Of a stretch of 64,000 nucleotides of DNA, positions 10,169 through 22,346 are shown piece after piece; positions within the stretch are counted from its first letter, which is position 1, and the number at the start of each line of letters is the position of its first letter. This DNA comes from Arsenicicoccus bolidensis DSM 15745 (lineage in GTDB: Bacteria; Actinomycetota; Actinomycetes; Actinomycetales; Dermatophilaceae), in the NCBI RefSeq assembly GCF_000426385.1, contig NZ_AUFG01000012.1:39576-103575 (forward strand). Direction: 5' to 3'. A program made the translations under genes and the position numbers. Under the pieces are notes generated by a model. That model was not told the origin of the DNA. It saw only the letters and a program-made list of their open reading frames with translations, and made no database searches.

Positions 10169-10932
10169 CGGGTGCGCCCCTCCTCGATCTCGCGCTCGAT
10201 GGCGTGCTCGATGTCCTCGAACTGGCCGGGCTGCGCCACCTGGTCCCGGGCCTCCAGCACGGCGGAGACGGACAGCTCGGACGGGGTGCCGTCCGGCAGG
10301 AGGGCGGGGGTGTCGACGGCGTTGTGCCGGGCGTAGACACCGGGCGCCGGCTTGCCGGCGGGGAACCGACCGGTCTTGAACCGCCGCTCCGCGTAGACCC
10401 GCTGCGTCGTCTTGGGGATGAGGCGCTCGCGGTGGGCGAGCACCATGGCCGCCAGGGCCGCGGTGATCAGGAGGGCGGACGTGAGCTCGAAGGTCCAGAC
10501 GTACGGCCCGAAGATCAGGTCCGCGAGGCCGTTGACGTTGCCGCCGGCGTTGGCCTCGTCCAGGCCGACGGGGGCGGGCAGCCGGGACTGGCCGATGACG
10601 GCGATCAGCAGCGCGCCGAGGCCGAGGCCCAGCAGCACGCCCCAGACGCGGATCCCCTTGTGGGTCTCCACCGTCGAGTCCGCCGAGTCGACGCCGATCA
10701 TCATCAGGACGAACAGGAAGAGCATCATCACGGCGCCGGTGTAGACGACGACCTGGACGATGCCGAGGAAGTCAGCCCCCTGGGCGAGGTAGATGGCGCC
10801 GAGGTTGACCATGATCACGGCCATGCTCATGGCGGCGTAGACCGCCTTGCGGGCGAAGACCAGGCCGAGCGCCGCGAGCACGCAGACGATCGACGAGATC
10901 CAGAAGAAGACGGCCTCGCCGCTGGAGGTCAT
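10165..10932 (-). CDS. nuoJ: NADH-quinone oxidoreductase subunit J
   Basis: This 255-residue membrane subunit has five helices in the first two thirds. They include the conserved helix [20 protein letters not shown], whose Tyr/Gly region forms the pi-bulge linked to coupling. The last 85 or so residues are a charged cytoplasmic tail ([13 protein letters not shown] ... [16 protein letters not shown]), longer than in proteobacterial NuoJ but usual for Actinobacteria. ATG 10932 overlaps the nuoI stop as ATGA. The open frame upstream of this start is the shadow of nuoI. Confidence 0.94.
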   Translation of the reverse strand: MTSSGEAVFFWISSIVCVLAALGLVFARKAVYAAMSMAVIMVNLGAIYLAQGADFLGIVQVVVYTGAVMMLFLFVLMMIGVDSADSTVETHKGIRVWGVLLGLGLGALLIAVIGQSRLPAPVGLDEANAGGNVNGLADLIFGPYVWTFELTSALLITAALAAMVLAHRERLIPKTTQRVYAERRFKTGRFPAGKPAPGVYARHNAVDTPALLPDGTPSELSVSAVLEARDQVAQPGQFEDIEHAIEREIEEGRTR

Positions 10933-11696
10933 CGCCGGACTCCCTTCACCGAGTCTCGGGTGGCCTGCCGGCCGGAGCTGATCGTGTCGACGCCCTCGAC
11001 GGGGTCGCCGGTGGGCGCCGTGCCGTCGGCCGGGTGGGCCTCGTGCTCGTCCACCCAGGACTGCTGCGCGGGGGTGGCCTTGGTGACCCGACCCCGGAAG
11101 TAGTCGCGCTCCTCCATGCCCTCCACCATCGGGTGCGGGGCGGCGATCATGCCCTCCTGCACGGGGGCGAGCAGCTGGTGCTTCTCGAAGATCATCTCGC
11201 CGCGGGTGTGGTCGGCCAGCTCGTAGAAGTTGGTCATCGTGAGCGCGCGGGTCGGGCAGGCCTCGATGCACAGGCCGCAGAAGATGCAGCGCAGGTAGTT
11301 GATCTGGTAGACGCGGCCGTAGCGCTCGCCGGGCGAGAACCGCGCCTCCTCGGTGTTGTCAGCGCCCTCGACGAGGATTGCGTCCGCCGGGCAGGCCCAC
11401 GCGCACAGCTCGCACCCGACGCACTTCTCGAGGCCGTCAGGGTGGCGGTTGAGCTGGTGACGGCCGTGGAAGCGCGCCGCGGTGGGGCGCTTCACCTCGG
11501 GGTACTCCTCGGTGTAGCGCTTGCGGAAGAAGGTCCGCAGGCTCACGCCGAAGCCGGCCTGCGGGCCCAATGCCTCGATCAGGGGGTTGGCCCTGGGGCG
11601 CTCGTCCTGCGCGGCGCGGTGCTCACGGCTGACCTCGCCGCCCGTGCGGGACGCGGGGTCGAGCGAGCTGCCGGGCTCGGGCTTGGAGTCAGCCAC
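10929..11696 (-). CDS. nuoI: NADH-quinone oxidoreductase subunit I (ferredoxin-like)
   Basis: This 255-residue peripheral subunit carries two [4Fe-4S] clusters that pass electrons toward NuoB. The two ligand motifs are [16 protein letters not shown] and [16 protein letters not shown]. An N-terminal extension of about 60 polar residues precedes the [11 protein letters not shown] membrane-anchor helix. A Pro/Ala-rich tail ends the protein. The start is GTG 11696, giving an 8-nt overlap with the end of nuoH. Confidence 0.95.
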   Translation of the reverse strand: MADSKPEPGSSLDPASRTGGEVSREHRAAQDERPRANPLIEALGPQAGFGVSLRTFFRKRYTEEYPEVKRPTAARFHGRHQLNRHPDGLEKCVGCELCAWACPADAILVEGADNTEEARFSPGERYGRVYQINYLRCIFCGLCIEACPTRALTMTNFYELADHTRGEMIFEKHQLLAPVQEGMIAAPHPMVEGMEERDYFRGRVTKATPAQQSWVDEHEAHPADGTAPTGDPVEGVDTISSGRQATRDSVKGVRR

Positions 11697-13119
11697 GGTG
11701 GTCCTCCTCGTGGTCGTTCGCGGAGCTGCGGCCGGTGGCCGGAGCGGCGGTCACCGTGCGGTGGCTCGAGAGCGTGGGCTCGCGCAGCGTCTGGCCGGGC
11801 ATCGGCGGCACGGGGTGGCCACCGGCGAAGGGGTCGATCTCGGCGGGCTGCTCGGGGCGCGCGGCCTCGCGACGGGACTCGTTGCGGCTCTCGATCAGCC
11901 AGGTCGCCACGACCGCTCCCAGGAGGAAGACCCCGATGATGATCAGCAGGGAGACGTAGAACGACCGACCGAAGGCGGTGATCGCGGTGTCGCCGAGGTG
12001 ACCGAGCATGGCGGCGCGCACGAAGGCGACAGCCATGACCCACACCAGGGTGAGCGGGATCAGGAGCTTCCAGCCGAAGGCCATGAAGTGGTCGTAGCGC
12101 GTGCGGGGCAGGGTGCCGCGCACCCACACGAAGAAGAACATGAAGCCCCACAGCTTGAGGGTGAACCACAACAGCCCCCACCAGCCGTGGTTGAGCATGC
12201 CGTCGTTGATCAGCGTCAGCGGCGGCGGTGCCTGCCAGCCGCCCAGGAAGAGCGTGGTGGCCAGGGCCGAGACCGTGAACATGTTGACGTACTCGCCGAG
12301 GAAGAACATCCCGAACTTCATGCCTGAGTACTCGGTGTGGTAGCCACCGACGATCTCGCCCTCACCCTCGGCGAGGTCGAACGGCAGGCGGTTGGTCTCG
12401 CCGAACATGCAGATGACGTAGACGATGAACGAGAAGATCGCCGGGATCATGAACCACAGGCTCGCCTGCTTGGCGACGATCTCCGAGGTGGACATGGATC
12501 CGGCATACAGGAACACCGCGACGAGGGAGAGACCCATCGCGATCTCGTAGGAGATCACCTGGGCGGTCGAGCGCAGGCCACCGAGCAGGGGGTAGGTCGA
12601 CCCGCTGGACCAGCCGGCGAGGATGAAGCCGTAGGCGGCGATGGATCCGGCGGCCAGCACGAGCAGGACCGCGACGGGGCCGTCAGTCAGCTGGAGCGGG
12701 GTGCGGTGGCCGAAGAGGTTGACCTCGCCCGCCATCGGGATGATCGAGAACCCGATGAAGGCCGTGGACCCCGCGATGATCGGCGCCAGGTTGTACATGA
12801 AGGTGTCGGCGTTGGCCGGGGTGAACGTCTCCTTCCACACCAGCTTGAAGCCGTCGGCAAGGGTCTGGAAGATGCCGCCGGGACCGAACCGGTTGGGGCC
12901 GGGCCGCTGCTGCAGGAAGCCGACGATGCGGCGCTCGAACCAGATCACGACGACGACGCTGAGCATCAGGTAGACGAAGACGAGCAGCGCCTTGATCAGC
13001 GTCAGCCACCAGGGGGTGTCGCTGAAGTCCGCGCGGTAGGTCCCGCCGGGGGCGAGCTCGGTCGCGAGCCGGTTGGTGCCCGCGAGCGCGGTGGCCGCGA
13101 GGGTCGGGAATGTGCTCAC
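11689..13119 (-). CDS. nuoH: NADH-quinone oxidoreductase subunit H
   Basis: This 476-residue membrane subunit lies beside the quinone chamber and connects the peripheral and membrane arms. It contains the family block [19 protein letters not shown], and the acidic loop [20 protein letters not shown] that faces the quinone site. Eight or so helices are followed by a 60-residue polar tail. GTG 13119 overlaps the nuoG TGA (GTGA), and this fixes the start. Confidence 0.95.
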   Translation of the reverse strand: MSTFPTLAATALAGTNRLATELAPGGTYRADFSDTPWWLTLIKALLVFVYLMLSVVVVIWFERRIVGFLQQRPGPNRFGPGGIFQTLADGFKLVWKETFTPANADTFMYNLAPIIAGSTAFIGFSIIPMAGEVNLFGHRTPLQLTDGPVAVLLVLAAGSIAAYGFILAGWSSGSTYPLLGGLRSTAQVISYEIAMGLSLVAVFLYAGSMSTSEIVAKQASLWFMIPAIFSFIVYVICMFGETNRLPFDLAEGEGEIVGGYHTEYSGMKFGMFFLGEYVNMFTVSALATTLFLGGWQAPPPLTLINDGMLNHGWWGLLWFTLKLWGFMFFFVWVRGTLPRTRYDHFMAFGWKLLIPLTLVWVMAVAFVRAAMLGHLGDTAITAFGRSFYVSLLIIIGVFLLGAVVATWLIESRNESRREAARPEQPAEIDPFAGGHPVPPMPGQTLREPTLSSHRTVTAAPATGRSSANDHEEDHRG

Positions 13120-15557
13120 TGCGCAACACCCTTCGTCAGCGTGACGACGTCGCCGTTGTCGGCGACGAGGCGGGAGCGGACCGACTGGCCCGCGGAGCTG
13201 GTGGGGATCCACACGACGTGGTCGGCCATGTCCTCGGTGATCCGGACGGGGTAGGTCACGGTCCCGGACTCGGACTGCACGGTGACGACCTCGCCCTCGG
13301 CCAGGCCTGCGGCCTCGGCGGTGGCGACGGACATGCGGGCCACGGGCTCGACGGCCGTGCCGGCGAGGTAGGGCTCGCCGTCCTGCAGCGAGCCGCCGTC
13401 GAGCAGCTCGTGCCAGGTCGCGAGGACCGCGCGGCCCGAGCCGGTGCGGCCCGGAGCCACGGGGGCCACCGGGTTGACGCCCGTCCGCGCGCCCGTCCAG
13501 GGGCCGAGGCGGTGCATCTCGCGCTCGACCTGGGCGAAGGTGCGGGCCCCGAGGTAGGAGCCCAGCTCCCCGGCCAGGAGGTCGAGGACGCGGTAGTCGC
13601 TCATCAGCTCGGTCTCGATCGCCGCCTGGAACGGACCCACGCGGCCCTCCCAGTCGAGGAACGCGCCGGACTTCTCGGAGAAGGCGGCGACGGGCAGCAC
13701 GACGTCGGCGAGCCGCGTCACCGAGGACTCACGCAGCTCCAGCGACACCACGAAGGCGCGCTCGAGGCCCTCGCGGGCCGTCCTCGGGTCCGGCAGGTCG
13801 TCCGCGTCGACACCGCCCACCACCAGGGCGTCCAGCTCGCCGTCGGCGGCTGCGCGCAGCATCGACGACGTGTCGAGGCCGGGCTCGGTGGGCAGCGTCG
13901 CGTCGTCCCAGGTCTGCGCCAGGGAGGCGAGGCCCTCGGCGGTGACGGGACGGCCGCCGGGCAGGAGGCCGGGCAGGCAGCCGGTCTCGAGCGCCCCCCG
14001 CTCCCCGGCACGGCGCGGGATCCAGGCAAGACGAGCGCCGGTGGCGCGGGCGACGTCCATCGCGGCGTAGTAGCCGCCCGAGGTGGCCGCGAGCCGCTCG
14101 CCCACGAGGATCACGGCGTCGGAGCCGGCCTCGCGCAGCGCGGTGCCCGCGTCGGCGAAGACGCCCTGGGCGTCACGCACCGCGGAGAGGACCTCGCCCT
14201 CGAGGCCGGGCGCGGCCTGCAGGACGGTGCCCCCGAGCTTGGTCGTGCCCCGGGAGGTGTACGGCGCCACGGTGTAGATCTTGAGGCGGTTCTTGCGGAA
14301 GGCCTTGCGCAGGCGCAGGAACACGATGGGCGACTCGTCCTCGGGCTCCAGACCCACCAGGAGGACGACCTTGGCCTGATCGAGGTCCGCGTAGGTCACC
14401 GCGCCGTGGTCGGGCGCCGTGAGCGCCACGTGGGACGCCAGGAACTCGGCCTCCTCCACGGAGTGGGGACGGGCCCGGAAGTCGATCGAGTTGGTGCCGA
14501 GGACCGTCCGCGCGAACTTGCTGTAGGCGTAGGCGTCATGGATCGAGGTCCGGCCGCCGACCAGGACGCCCGAGCTGCGGGCCCGCTCGAGCCCGGCCGC
14601 GGCGACGGCGAGCGCCTCGGGCCAGGAGGCGACGTGCAGCTCCCCGTCCTCGCGCCGCACGAGCGGCATGTCGAGGCGGTCGGCCTGCGTGGCGTACTGG
14701 AAGGCCCAGCGACCCTTGTCGCAGTTCCACTCCTCGTTGACCTCCGGGTTGTTGGAGGCGAGGCGGCGCAGGACCACGCCGCGGCGGTGGTCGGTGCGGA
14801 TGGAGCAGCCGGACGCGCAGTGCTCGCAGGTGCCCGGCGTGGAGACGAGGTCGAACGGTCGGGACCGGAACCGGTAGGCCGCTCCCGTGAGGGCGCCCAC
14901 CGGGCAGATCTGGACGGTGTTGCCGGAGAAGTAGGACTGGAAGGGCTTCTCCTGGTAGATGCCGATCTGCGAGGCCGCGCCGCGCTCGGTCAGCGAGATG
15001 AAGGGGTCTCCGGCGATCTGCTCCGAGAAGCGCGTGCACCGCTGGCACAGGACGCACCGCTCACGGTCCAGGAGCACCTGCGAGGAGATGTTGACGGGCT
15101 TGGCATAGGTCCGCTTGACGTCCTCGAAGCGCGAGGTGGCGCGCCCGTTGCTCATCGCCTGGTTCTGCAGCGGGCACTCGCCACCCTTGTCGCACACCGG
15201 GCAGTCCAGGGGGTGGTTGATGAGCAGCAGCTCCATCACGCCGTCCTGGGCCTTCTCGGCCACGGGCGAGGTCAGCTGGGTCTTGACCTCCATGCCCGGC
15301 GCGATCGTCATGGTGCAGGCCGCCTGGGGCTTGGGCATCGGGGCGATCTTGCCGTCACGCCCCGGCGTCGCCACCTCGACGAGGCACTGCCGGCAGGCAC
15401 CGGCGGGCTCCAGCAGGGGGTGGTCGCAGAAGCGCGGGATCTGGATGCCGATCTGCTCGGCGGCCCGGATGATCAGCGTGCCCTTGGGCGCGCGGACCTC
15501 CACACCGTCGATGGTCAGCGTGACCAGGTCGGCGGCGCTGGTGGTGGGGGCGGTCAT
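13116..15557 (-). CDS. nuoG: NADH-quinone oxidoreductase subunit G
   Basis: This 813-residue iron-sulfur subunit is the electron wire from NuoF/E. Ligands are visible for the N-terminal [2Fe-2S] cluster ([18 protein letters not shown]), for the His-ligated N5 cluster and N4 ([34 protein letters not shown]), and for the extra N7 cluster (CEHCASGCS and NCDKGRW). The C-terminal half is a molybdopterin-oxidoreductase-like domain that has lost its cofactor in complex I. ATG 15557 overlaps the nuoF stop (ATGA). The size matches the mycobacterial protein. Confidence 0.95.
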   Translation of the reverse strand: MTAPTTSAADLVTLTIDGVEVRAPKGTLIIRAAEQIGIQIPRFCDHPLLEPAGACRQCLVEVATPGRDGKIAPMPKPQAACTMTIAPGMEVKTQLTSPVAEKAQDGVMELLLINHPLDCPVCDKGGECPLQNQAMSNGRATSRFEDVKRTYAKPVNISSQVLLDRERCVLCQRCTRFSEQIAGDPFISLTERGAASQIGIYQEKPFQSYFSGNTVQICPVGALTGAAYRFRSRPFDLVSTPGTCEHCASGCSIRTDHRRGVVLRRLASNNPEVNEEWNCDKGRWAFQYATQADRLDMPLVRREDGELHVASWPEALAVAAAGLERARSSGVLVGGRTSIHDAYAYSKFARTVLGTNSIDFRARPHSVEEAEFLASHVALTAPDHGAVTYADLDQAKVVLLVGLEPEDESPIVFLRLRKAFRKNRLKIYTVAPYTSRGTTKLGGTVLQAAPGLEGEVLSAVRDAQGVFADAGTALREAGSDAVILVGERLAATSGGYYAAMDVARATGARLAWIPRRAGERGALETGCLPGLLPGGRPVTAEGLASLAQTWDDATLPTEPGLDTSSMLRAAADGELDALVVGGVDADDLPDPRTAREGLERAFVVSLELRESSVTRLADVVLPVAAFSEKSGAFLDWEGRVGPFQAAIETELMSDYRVLDLLAGELGSYLGARTFAQVEREMHRLGPWTGARTGVNPVAPVAPGRTGSGRAVLATWHELLDGGSLQDGEPYLAGTAVEPVARMSVATAEAAGLAEGEVVTVQSESGTVTYPVRITEDMADHVVWIPTSSAGQSVRSRLVADNGDVVTLTKGVAQ

Positions 15558-16873
15558 CGGGACACCGTCTCCTTCGCGAAGAGAGTGGAGGCCTCCGGCG
15601 GGAAGAGGTCGTACCACGGCGTGTGCATGCCGGCCTCGAACTCCTCGCGGAAGTGCTTGATGGCCGAGGAGATCGGCGTGGTGGCGGCGTCGCCGAGCGC
15701 GCAGAAGGAGCGGCCCAGGACGTTGTCGCAGATGTCGAGGAGCTTCTCGATGTCGCCCTCGTGGCCCTGGCCGACCTCGAGGCGCTCCATGATCTGCTTG
15801 AGCCACCAGGTGCCCTCGCGGCAGGGGGTGCACTTGCCGCAGGACTCGTGGCGGTAGAAGTCGGTCCAGCGGGAGACGACCCGCACGACGGACACGGTCT
15901 CGTCGAACACCTGCAGCGCGCGGGTGCCGAGCATCGAGCCGGCGGCGGCGACGGAGTCGAAGTCGAGCGGGACGTCGAGGTGCTCCTCGGTGAAGATCGG
16001 CGTCGAGGAGCCGCCGGGGGTCCAGAACTTCAGGCGACGCCCGTCGCGCATGCCGCCGCACAGCTCGATCAGCTCGCGCATGGTGATGCCGAAGGGGGCC
16101 TCGAACTGGCCCGGGCTGGTGACGTGGCCGGAGACGGAGAAGATGCCGTGGCCGGCGGACTTCTCGGTGCCCATGCCCTTGAACCACTCGGGGCCGTGCA
16201 ACAGGATGCCCGGCACGGAGGCGATGGACTCGACGTTGTTGACCGAGGTCGGGCGGGCGTACAGCCCCTGAGCCCCGGGGAAGGGGGGCTTCAGGCGCGG
16301 CTGCCCGCGACGACCCTCGAGCGAGTCGAGCAGGGCGGTCTCCTCGCCGCAGATGTAGGCGCCGGCGCCGGCGTGGACGACGATGTCGATCCGCTTGCCG
16401 GTGCCCATGGCGTTGTCGCCGAGGTAGCCCGCGGCGCGGGCCTCCTCCACCGCACGCAGCAGGCGGCGGTAGACGTGGACGACCTCACCACGGAGGTAGA
16501 TGAAGCCCAGCTCGCCCTGCACGGCGTGGGTGGCGATCGCGAGGCCCTCGATGAGGTGGTGGGGCGCCGCCATCATGAGCGGGATGTCCTTGCAGGTGCC
16601 CGGCTCCGACTCGTCCGCGTTGACCACGATGTAGCGGGGTCCGCCGTCCGGGGGTGCCATGAAGCTCCACTTGAGCCCCGTGGGGAACCCAGCGCCTCCG
16701 CGGCCGCGGATGTTGGAGTCCTTGACCGCGCCCAGCACGGCGTCGGGCTCCATCGACAGGGCCTTGCGCAGGGCCTGGTAGCCCTCGGCCTTGGCCTCGT
16801 AGGTCGCCAGCGTCCACGAGCGCTCCTGGTCCCAGGTGCGGGTGAGGACGGGGGTCAGCTCGGTGGTGGTCAC
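15554..16873 (-). CDS. nuoF: NADH-quinone oxidoreductase subunit F
   Basis: This 439-residue subunit oxidises NADH and holds FMN and [4Fe-4S] cluster N3. The nucleotide-binding glycine loop is [13 protein letters not shown]. The FMN/NADH segment is [19 protein letters not shown]. The cluster ligands are in [13 protein letters not shown] and the distant [13 protein letters not shown] 16873 is supported by its GTGA overlap with nuoE. Confidence 0.96.
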   Translation of the reverse strand: MTTTELTPVLTRTWDQERSWTLATYEAKAEGYQALRKALSMEPDAVLGAVKDSNIRGRGGAGFPTGLKWSFMAPPDGGPRYIVVNADESEPGTCKDIPLMMAAPHHLIEGLAIATHAVQGELGFIYLRGEVVHVYRRLLRAVEEARAAGYLGDNAMGTGKRIDIVVHAGAGAYICGEETALLDSLEGRRGQPRLKPPFPGAQGLYARPTSVNNVESIASVPGILLHGPEWFKGMGTEKSAGHGIFSVSGHVTSPGQFEAPFGITMRELIELCGGMRDGRRLKFWTPGGSSTPIFTEEHLDVPLDFDSVAAAGSMLGTRALQVFDETVSVVRVVSRWTDFYRHESCGKCTPCREGTWWLKQIMERLEVGQGHEGDIEKLLDICDNVLGRSFCALGDAATTPISSAIKHFREEFEAGMHTPWYDLFPPEASTLFAKETVSR

Positions 16874-17801
16874 TTGGTGTCCCCCTTGGGGTCGGAGGTG
16901 TTGCCGGCGGACGCCTGGTCGTCGACGGGCGACGTCGCGGGATGCTTGGCCTCGGAGCTCTTGCCCGCGGCGGCCTCGGCCTCGGCGGAGCTCTGCTTCT
17001 CGCCCGGTCCGGGCTGGGCGTCGACCTTGCCGCTCTCGCTGCTGCCGGCACCGTCGGCGCCGGGGACGGGCCCGGTGGCCTCCTCGCCCGCGCGGGCGGA
17101 GGAGGGCATGTCCCAGCCGTGCTCACGGGCGATGCGCAGGCCACGCATGGTCGCGACGCCACCGCTCGGGCCCTCGTCCGCGTGCCCGTCGAGGAAGCCG
17201 GCGAGCACGCGCGACACCTCCTTGAAGGTGTGCACGCGGTCCGGTCCCCGGGTGGGGCGGACGGCCTGACCGGAACGCAGCGCGTCGACGAGCTCGCGCG
17301 TCGACCGCGGCGTCATGTTGTCGAAGAACTCCCAGTTGGCCATCACCACGGGGGCGAAGTCGCACGCGGCGTTGCACTCGAGGCGCTCGAGCGTGATCGT
17401 GCCGTCGGCCGTCGTCTCGTCGTGACCCACGCCGAGGTAGTCGCTGATGTCGTCCCAGATCTGGTCGCCGCCCATGACCGCGCACAGGGAGTTCGTGCAC
17501 ACGCCGACGAGGTAGTCGCCGTTGCGGTGCCGCTTGTACTGCGTGTAGAAGGTGGCCACGCCGGACGCCTCGGCCGCCGTCACCCCGGCGAACTCGGCCG
17601 CGAGCTCGATGCCGCGGGTGGAGACGTAGCCGTCCACGCTCTGCACCAGGTGCAGCAGCGGCAGGAGCGCCGAGCGCTTCTGCGGGTAGCGCGCGACCAC
17701 GGCGGCCGCGTCGGTGCGCAGACGCTCCGCGACCTCGGGCTCCCAGGGCTGCTCGAGGTGGTTGGGCTGGGTGCCGTAGTTGGGGGCATCGAAAGCTGAC
17801 A

Positions 17802-17802
<1 letters not shown>
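16870..17802 (-). CDS. nuoE: NADH-quinone oxidoreductase subunit E with low-complexity tail
   Basis: NuoE carries the off-pathway [2Fe-2S] cluster N1a and pairs with NuoF. Ligands appear as CTNSLC and CNAAC. The thioredoxin-like domain ends near residue 225. The remaining 85 residues or so are Ser/Ala/Glu/Pro-rich (SSARAGEEATGPVPGADGAG onward) with no predicted fold, making the protein 310 residues against about 160-250 in relatives. ATG 17802 shares a base with the nuoD stop (TGATG). The tail remains in frame and ends just before nuoF, so it looks real rather than a frameshift product. Confidence 0.94.
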
Positions 17803-19147
<1,345 letters not shown>

Positions 19148-19148
<1 letters not shown>

Positions 19149-19888
19149 CAGTTGTACGACCTCCGCTGGTCGGGGGGCGGGACGGTGGCACCCTTGTACT
19201 CCACCGGGACACCGCCGAGGGGGTAGTCCTTGCGCTGGGGGTGGCCGGGCCAGTCGTCCGGCATCATGATGCGGGTCAGCGCCGGGTGGTCGTCGAAGAC
19301 GATCCCGAAGAAGTCCCAGGTCTCGCGCTCGTGCCAGTTGGCTCCCGGCCACACCTTCGTCACGGACGGGATGTGGGGGTCCGCGTCGGGGCAGCTGACC
19401 TCGAGGCGCACGCGACGCGAGCCGTGGGTGAGCGAGAGCAGGTGGTAGACCGCGTGCAGCTCGGCGCCCTCGACCTGCGGGTAGTGGACCCCGGACACGC
19501 CGGTGCACATCTCGAAGCGCAGGCCGGGGTGGTCGCGCAGCGCCTGCGCGACGGCGGCCAGGTGCTGGCGGCGCACGTGCAGGGTCATCTCGCCGCGGTC
19601 GATCACCACGGCGTCGATGGCCTCGGCGAACGACGCGGAGCCGCCGAGCAGGGCCTTCTCGAGGGTGTCGGCGACGTGGTCGAAGTACGAGCCGTAGGGG
19701 CGGTCGGACTGCCCGGGGAAGAGCACCGGGGAGACCAGGCCGCCATACCCGGAGGTGTCACCGCCGCGCGAGCCGCCGAACATGCCGTGGCGGCGACCCA
19801 TCTCCACGGGCCGCAGGGACCCGCCGTCGACGGGCAGACGGCGCGCGGCCTCGCCCTGCGCCTCGGCAGGGAGCTTGTCGTCGGTCAT
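19148..19888 (-). CDS. nuoC: NADH-quinone oxidoreductase subunit C
   Basis: This 246-residue peripheral subunit scaffolds NuoD and NuoB. The 30-kDa subunit signature is [17 protein letters not shown], followed by [20 protein letters not shown]. The first 60 residues are a Gly/Arg-rich lineage extension. ATG 19888 overlaps the nuoB stop (ATGA). Confidence 0.95.
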
Positions 19889-20439
19889 GCCAGCAGACCC
19901 TTCTGCAGGTGGAGCGGGGTCGCCTCCATGGCGGCCCGCTCCGCGGCCCGGGCCGCCTCCTCGCGGTTGACGCCCTGGGGCGAGGCCTTGACGTAGTCGT
20001 GCAGCGTAAGGATGGCGTTGAACAGCATCTGCGGCCGCGGCGGGCAGCCGGGGAGGTAGACGTCGACCGGCACGATGTGGTCCACGCCCTGCACGATCGC
20101 GTAGTTGTTGAACATGCCGCCGGAGCTGGCACAGACGCCCATGGCGATGCACCACTTGGGCTCGGGCATCTGGTCCCACACCTGGCGCACGACGGGGGCG
20201 AACTTCTGCGAGCACCGGCCGGCGACGATCATCAGGTCGGCCTGCCGCGGCGTCGCGGAGAACCGCTCCATGCCGTAGCGGGCGATGTCGAAGTCGGGGC
20301 CGCCCGAGGCCATCATCTCGATGGCGCAGCAGGCCAGGCCGAAGGTCGCCGGCCACATGGACCGGTGCAGCATCTGCCCGGCCACGGCCTCGAGCGTCGT
20401 CAGGGCGATGCCCGACGGGATCTTGTCTTCCACACCCAT
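19885..20439 (-). CDS. nuoB: NADH-quinone oxidoreductase subunit B
   Basis: This 184-residue subunit holds cluster N2, the terminal [4Fe-4S] cluster that reduces menaquinone. The tandem cysteine ligands are C37 and C38 (LACCAIEMM), and further ligands lie in AGRCSQKF and LPGCPPRP. The start is 3 nt after the nuoA stop. Together with NuoD it forms the quinone site. Confidence 0.96.
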   Translation of the reverse strand: MGVEDKIPSGIALTTLEAVAGQMLHRSMWPATFGLACCAIEMMASGGPDFDIARYGMERFSATPRQADLMIVAGRCSQKFAPVVRQVWDQMPEPKWCIAMGVCASSGGMFNNYAIVQGVDHIVPVDVYLPGCPPRPQMLFNAILTLHDYVKASPQGVNREEAARAAERAAMEATPLHLQKGLLA

Positions 20440-20442
20440 GGG

Positions 20443-20808
20443 TCAGTCCCACTCCAATCCGCCACGTCGCCAGACGTAGGCGTACGCGATGAAGACGGTC
20501 AGCACGAAGAGCACCATCTCGACCAGGGCGAAGAGCCCCAGACGGTCGAAGGCCACCGCGAACGGCAGCAGGAACAGCGACTCGACGTCGAAGATGATGA
20601 AGAGCATCGCGGTCACGTAGTACTTGACCGGGACGCGGCCCCCACCCTGGGCGACCGGGCTGGGCTCGATGCCGCACTCGTAGGAGTCGAGCTTCGCCCG
20701 GTTGTAGCGCTTCGGGCCGATGAAGCCGAAGACGAGCACCGACACCACGGCGAAGGCGATGCCGAGGGCGAAGAGGAAGAGGATCGGCACATACGGGTTG
20801 ATGCTCAT
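20443..20808 (-). CDS. nuoA: NADH-quinone oxidoreductase subunit A
   Basis: This three-helix membrane subunit heads the nuo cluster. The conserved loop [11 protein letters not shown] between helices 1 and 2, and the acidic [20 protein letters not shown] helix, identify it. I prefer ATG 20808 (121 residues). A GTG at 20820 adds four residues (VRGG) and is closer to the purine-rich AAAGGGG site, so it is a real alternative. A candidate -10 lies about 30 nt upstream, and the MenJ-like gene ends 61 nt upstream, so read-through from it is also possible. Confidence 0.93.
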   Translation of the reverse strand: MSINPYVPILFLFALGIAFAVVSVLVFGFIGPKRYNRAKLDSYECGIEPSPVAQGGGRVPVKYYVTAMLFIIFDVESLFLLPFAVAFDRLGLFALVEMVLFVLTVFIAYAYVWRRGGLEWD

Positions 20809-20844
20809 CCCGCCACGCACCCCTTTCGGTTGGTCTGCGACTTC

Positions 20845-20850
20845 ATCCTA
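20845..20850 (-). promoter_or_regulatory. candidate -10 (TAGGAT) of the nuo operon
   Basis: TAGGAT on the minus strand lies in the 61-72 nt gap between the MenJ-like gene and nuoA and would start a transcript near 20838, with an 18-30 nt leader. No good -35 is visible at 17 nt, and I see no Rex operator in this gap. Confidence 0.35.
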
Positions 20851-20881
20851 GGGTCAGCCCCGCCCACTCGCTCACGGGCGG

Positions 20882-22213
20882 TCATGACGAGGGCACCAGA
20901 CGGGTGAGGGCCATGATGGCGCGGTCGGTCAGCGCGGGACTGTGCTCGTCGGCGAGGTTGGCCATCACCTTGAGCAGGAGCCTCATCAGGGTCCGCCGCG
21001 GCAGGCCGTACTTGACCGCCAGCCGCATGATCTCGGGGTGGCCGATCAGGGAGGCGAAGCCGCGCCCGAGCGTGTAGTAGCCACCGAGCTGGTCCTTCAT
21101 GATCCGCGGGTAGGCCTGCAGCACGCGCTCGCGCCCGGCGTCGTCGCTGCGGGCGAAGGCCTGCACCACCACCTCGGCGCTGTGCCGGCCGGCCTCCATG
21201 GCGTAGTCGATGCCCTCGCCGTTGAAGGGGTTGACCATGCCTCCGGCGTCGCCGACGAGCAGCAGGCCGTCGGCGTACAGCGGCTGACGGTTGAGGGCCA
21301 TCGGCAGGGCCGCGCCCCGCATGGGCGCCGTCATCGTGTCGGGGGTGCACTCCCACTCGGGCGGCAGCGTGGCCACCCAGCGGCGCAGCAGGTCCTTGTA
21401 GTCCACCTGACCGAAGGCGGGCGAGGTGTCGAGCATGCCCAGGCCCACGTTGACCCGTCCGTCGCCGAGGGCGAAGATCCAGCCGTAGCCGGGCAGCAGG
21501 ATGCGCTTGGCGTCGGGGTCGGCCGGGTCGGCATACGGGTCCTCGGGCACCCACAGCTCGAGCCAGGACTCCATGTAGTCGTCGTTGGTGCGCGGGCTCG
21601 TGTAGTAGGTGCGCGCCGCGACGCCCATGGGGCGGCGCTCGAGCTTCTGCCGGCCGACGGCGGTGCCGAGCCGGCTCGAGACACCGTCGGAGGCGATCAC
21701 GACGGGGGCTCGCAGCTCGCGGACCTCACCGGTGGCGCGTCCGTCCTGCATGACCTTGGCCTGGACACCGACGACCCGGCCGCGCTCGACGACGGGAGCG
21801 GTGACGTTCATGCCCTCCATCAGCCGGGCGCCGGTCGCGGAGGCGTGGCGGGCCAGGGTCTCGTCGAGGGTGGCGCGGGCCCGGGCCAGGCCGTAGCCCG
21901 GGAAGGCCGAGCTCTCCGGCCAGTCCAGCTCGAAGGTCTGCCCCGCGCCGACGATGCGGAGGCCCTTGTTGCGGATCCAGCCGTCCTCCTCGCGGGTGGG
22001 GACGCCGAGCGTCGCCAGCTCGCGGACGGCTCGGGGGGTGAGCCCGTCGCCGCAGATCTTGTCGCGGGGGAAGGTTGCCTTGTCGAGCAGGACGACGTCC
22101 AGGCCGTGCCGCGCGAGGTGGGTGGCGGTGGCCGAGCCGCCGGGGCCGGCCCCGACGACGATGACGTCTGCGCTCTCCACGCCGTCAGGTCGTGGGATCG
22201 TCCCAGAGGTCAC
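20882..22213 (-). CDS. geranylgeranyl reductase family FAD oxidoreductase (MenJ-like menaquinone reductase)
   Basis: This FAD enzyme of the geranylgeranyl reductase family is most likely the menaquinone reductase that saturates one isoprene unit of the MK tail (MenJ in Mycobacterium). It has the Rossmann FAD motif IVVGAGPGGSATATHLA near its N-terminus, the CGDGLTPRAVREL block, and the second FAD motif LLLVGDAGGMVNPFNGEGI. Position supports the role: it lies between menG and nuoA. I use GTG 22213 (443 residues), which has GGAG at good spacing. GTG 22291 lies 6 nt after a TAGACT hexamer and could be a leaderless start adding 26 residues that do not look conserved. Substrate specificity is inferred from context; a phospholipid-desaturation role for family members in archaea is the main alternative. 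Confidence 0.85.
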   Translation of the reverse strand: MTSGTIPRPDGVESADVIVVGAGPGGSATATHLARHGLDVVLLDKATFPRDKICGDGLTPRAVRELATLGVPTREEDGWIRNKGLRIVGAGQTFELDWPESSAFPGYGLARARATLDETLARHASATGARLMEGMNVTAPVVERGRVVGVQAKVMQDGRATGEVRELRAPVVIASDGVSSRLGTAVGRQKLERRPMGVAARTYYTSPRTNDDYMESWLELWVPEDPYADPADPDAKRILLPGYGWIFALGDGRVNVGLGMLDTSPAFGQVDYKDLLRRWVATLPPEWECTPDTMTAPMRGAALPMALNRQPLYADGLLLVGDAGGMVNPFNGEGIDYAMEAGRHSAEVVVQAFARSDDAGRERVLQAYPRIMKDQLGGYYTLGRGFASLIGHPEIMRLAVKYGLPRRTLMRLLLKVMANLADEHSPALTDRAIMALTRLVPSS

Positions 22214-22297
22214 AGCCACTCCGCATCGCTCGTCCGTCGTCGGCAACTCCTGTGCTCCGCCGCGCTCGACGGCCGGCAGGAGGCGCACCACCTCGGG

Positions 22298-22303
22298 AGT
22301 CTA
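22298..22303 (-). promoter_or_regulatory. -10 element TAGACT for the MenJ-like gene
   Basis: TAGACT on the minus strand has a partial -35 (GCGACA, 22321-22326) at a 17-nt spacing. Transcription would begin near 22291, either at a leaderless GTG or 77 nt before the GTG at 22213. The iron box and Rex operator lie directly upstream. Confidence 0.5.
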
Positions 22304-22327
22304 GGAGGGCTCCGCACCGATGTCGCG

Positions 22328-22346
22328 TTAGGCAAGCCTCACTTGT
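22328..22346. promoter_or_regulatory. candidate DtxR/IdeR iron box
   Basis: TTAGGCAAGCCTCACTTGT matches the 19-bp DtxR/IdeR consensus (TTAGGTTAGCCTAACCTAA) at 13 positions, with an intact TTAGG half and AGCCT core. It sits 1-2 bp upstream of the putative -35 of the MenJ-like gene and overlaps the Rex operator by 4 bp. Confidence 0.45.

Noticed and set aside
13110..15857. 915-codon plus-strand open frame
   Set aside because: Lies opposite nuoG, which has all cluster motifs; the frame has no family signature.
20821..20881. Rex operator directly before nuoA
   Set aside because: No match; the only good match is before the MenJ-like gene at 22343.
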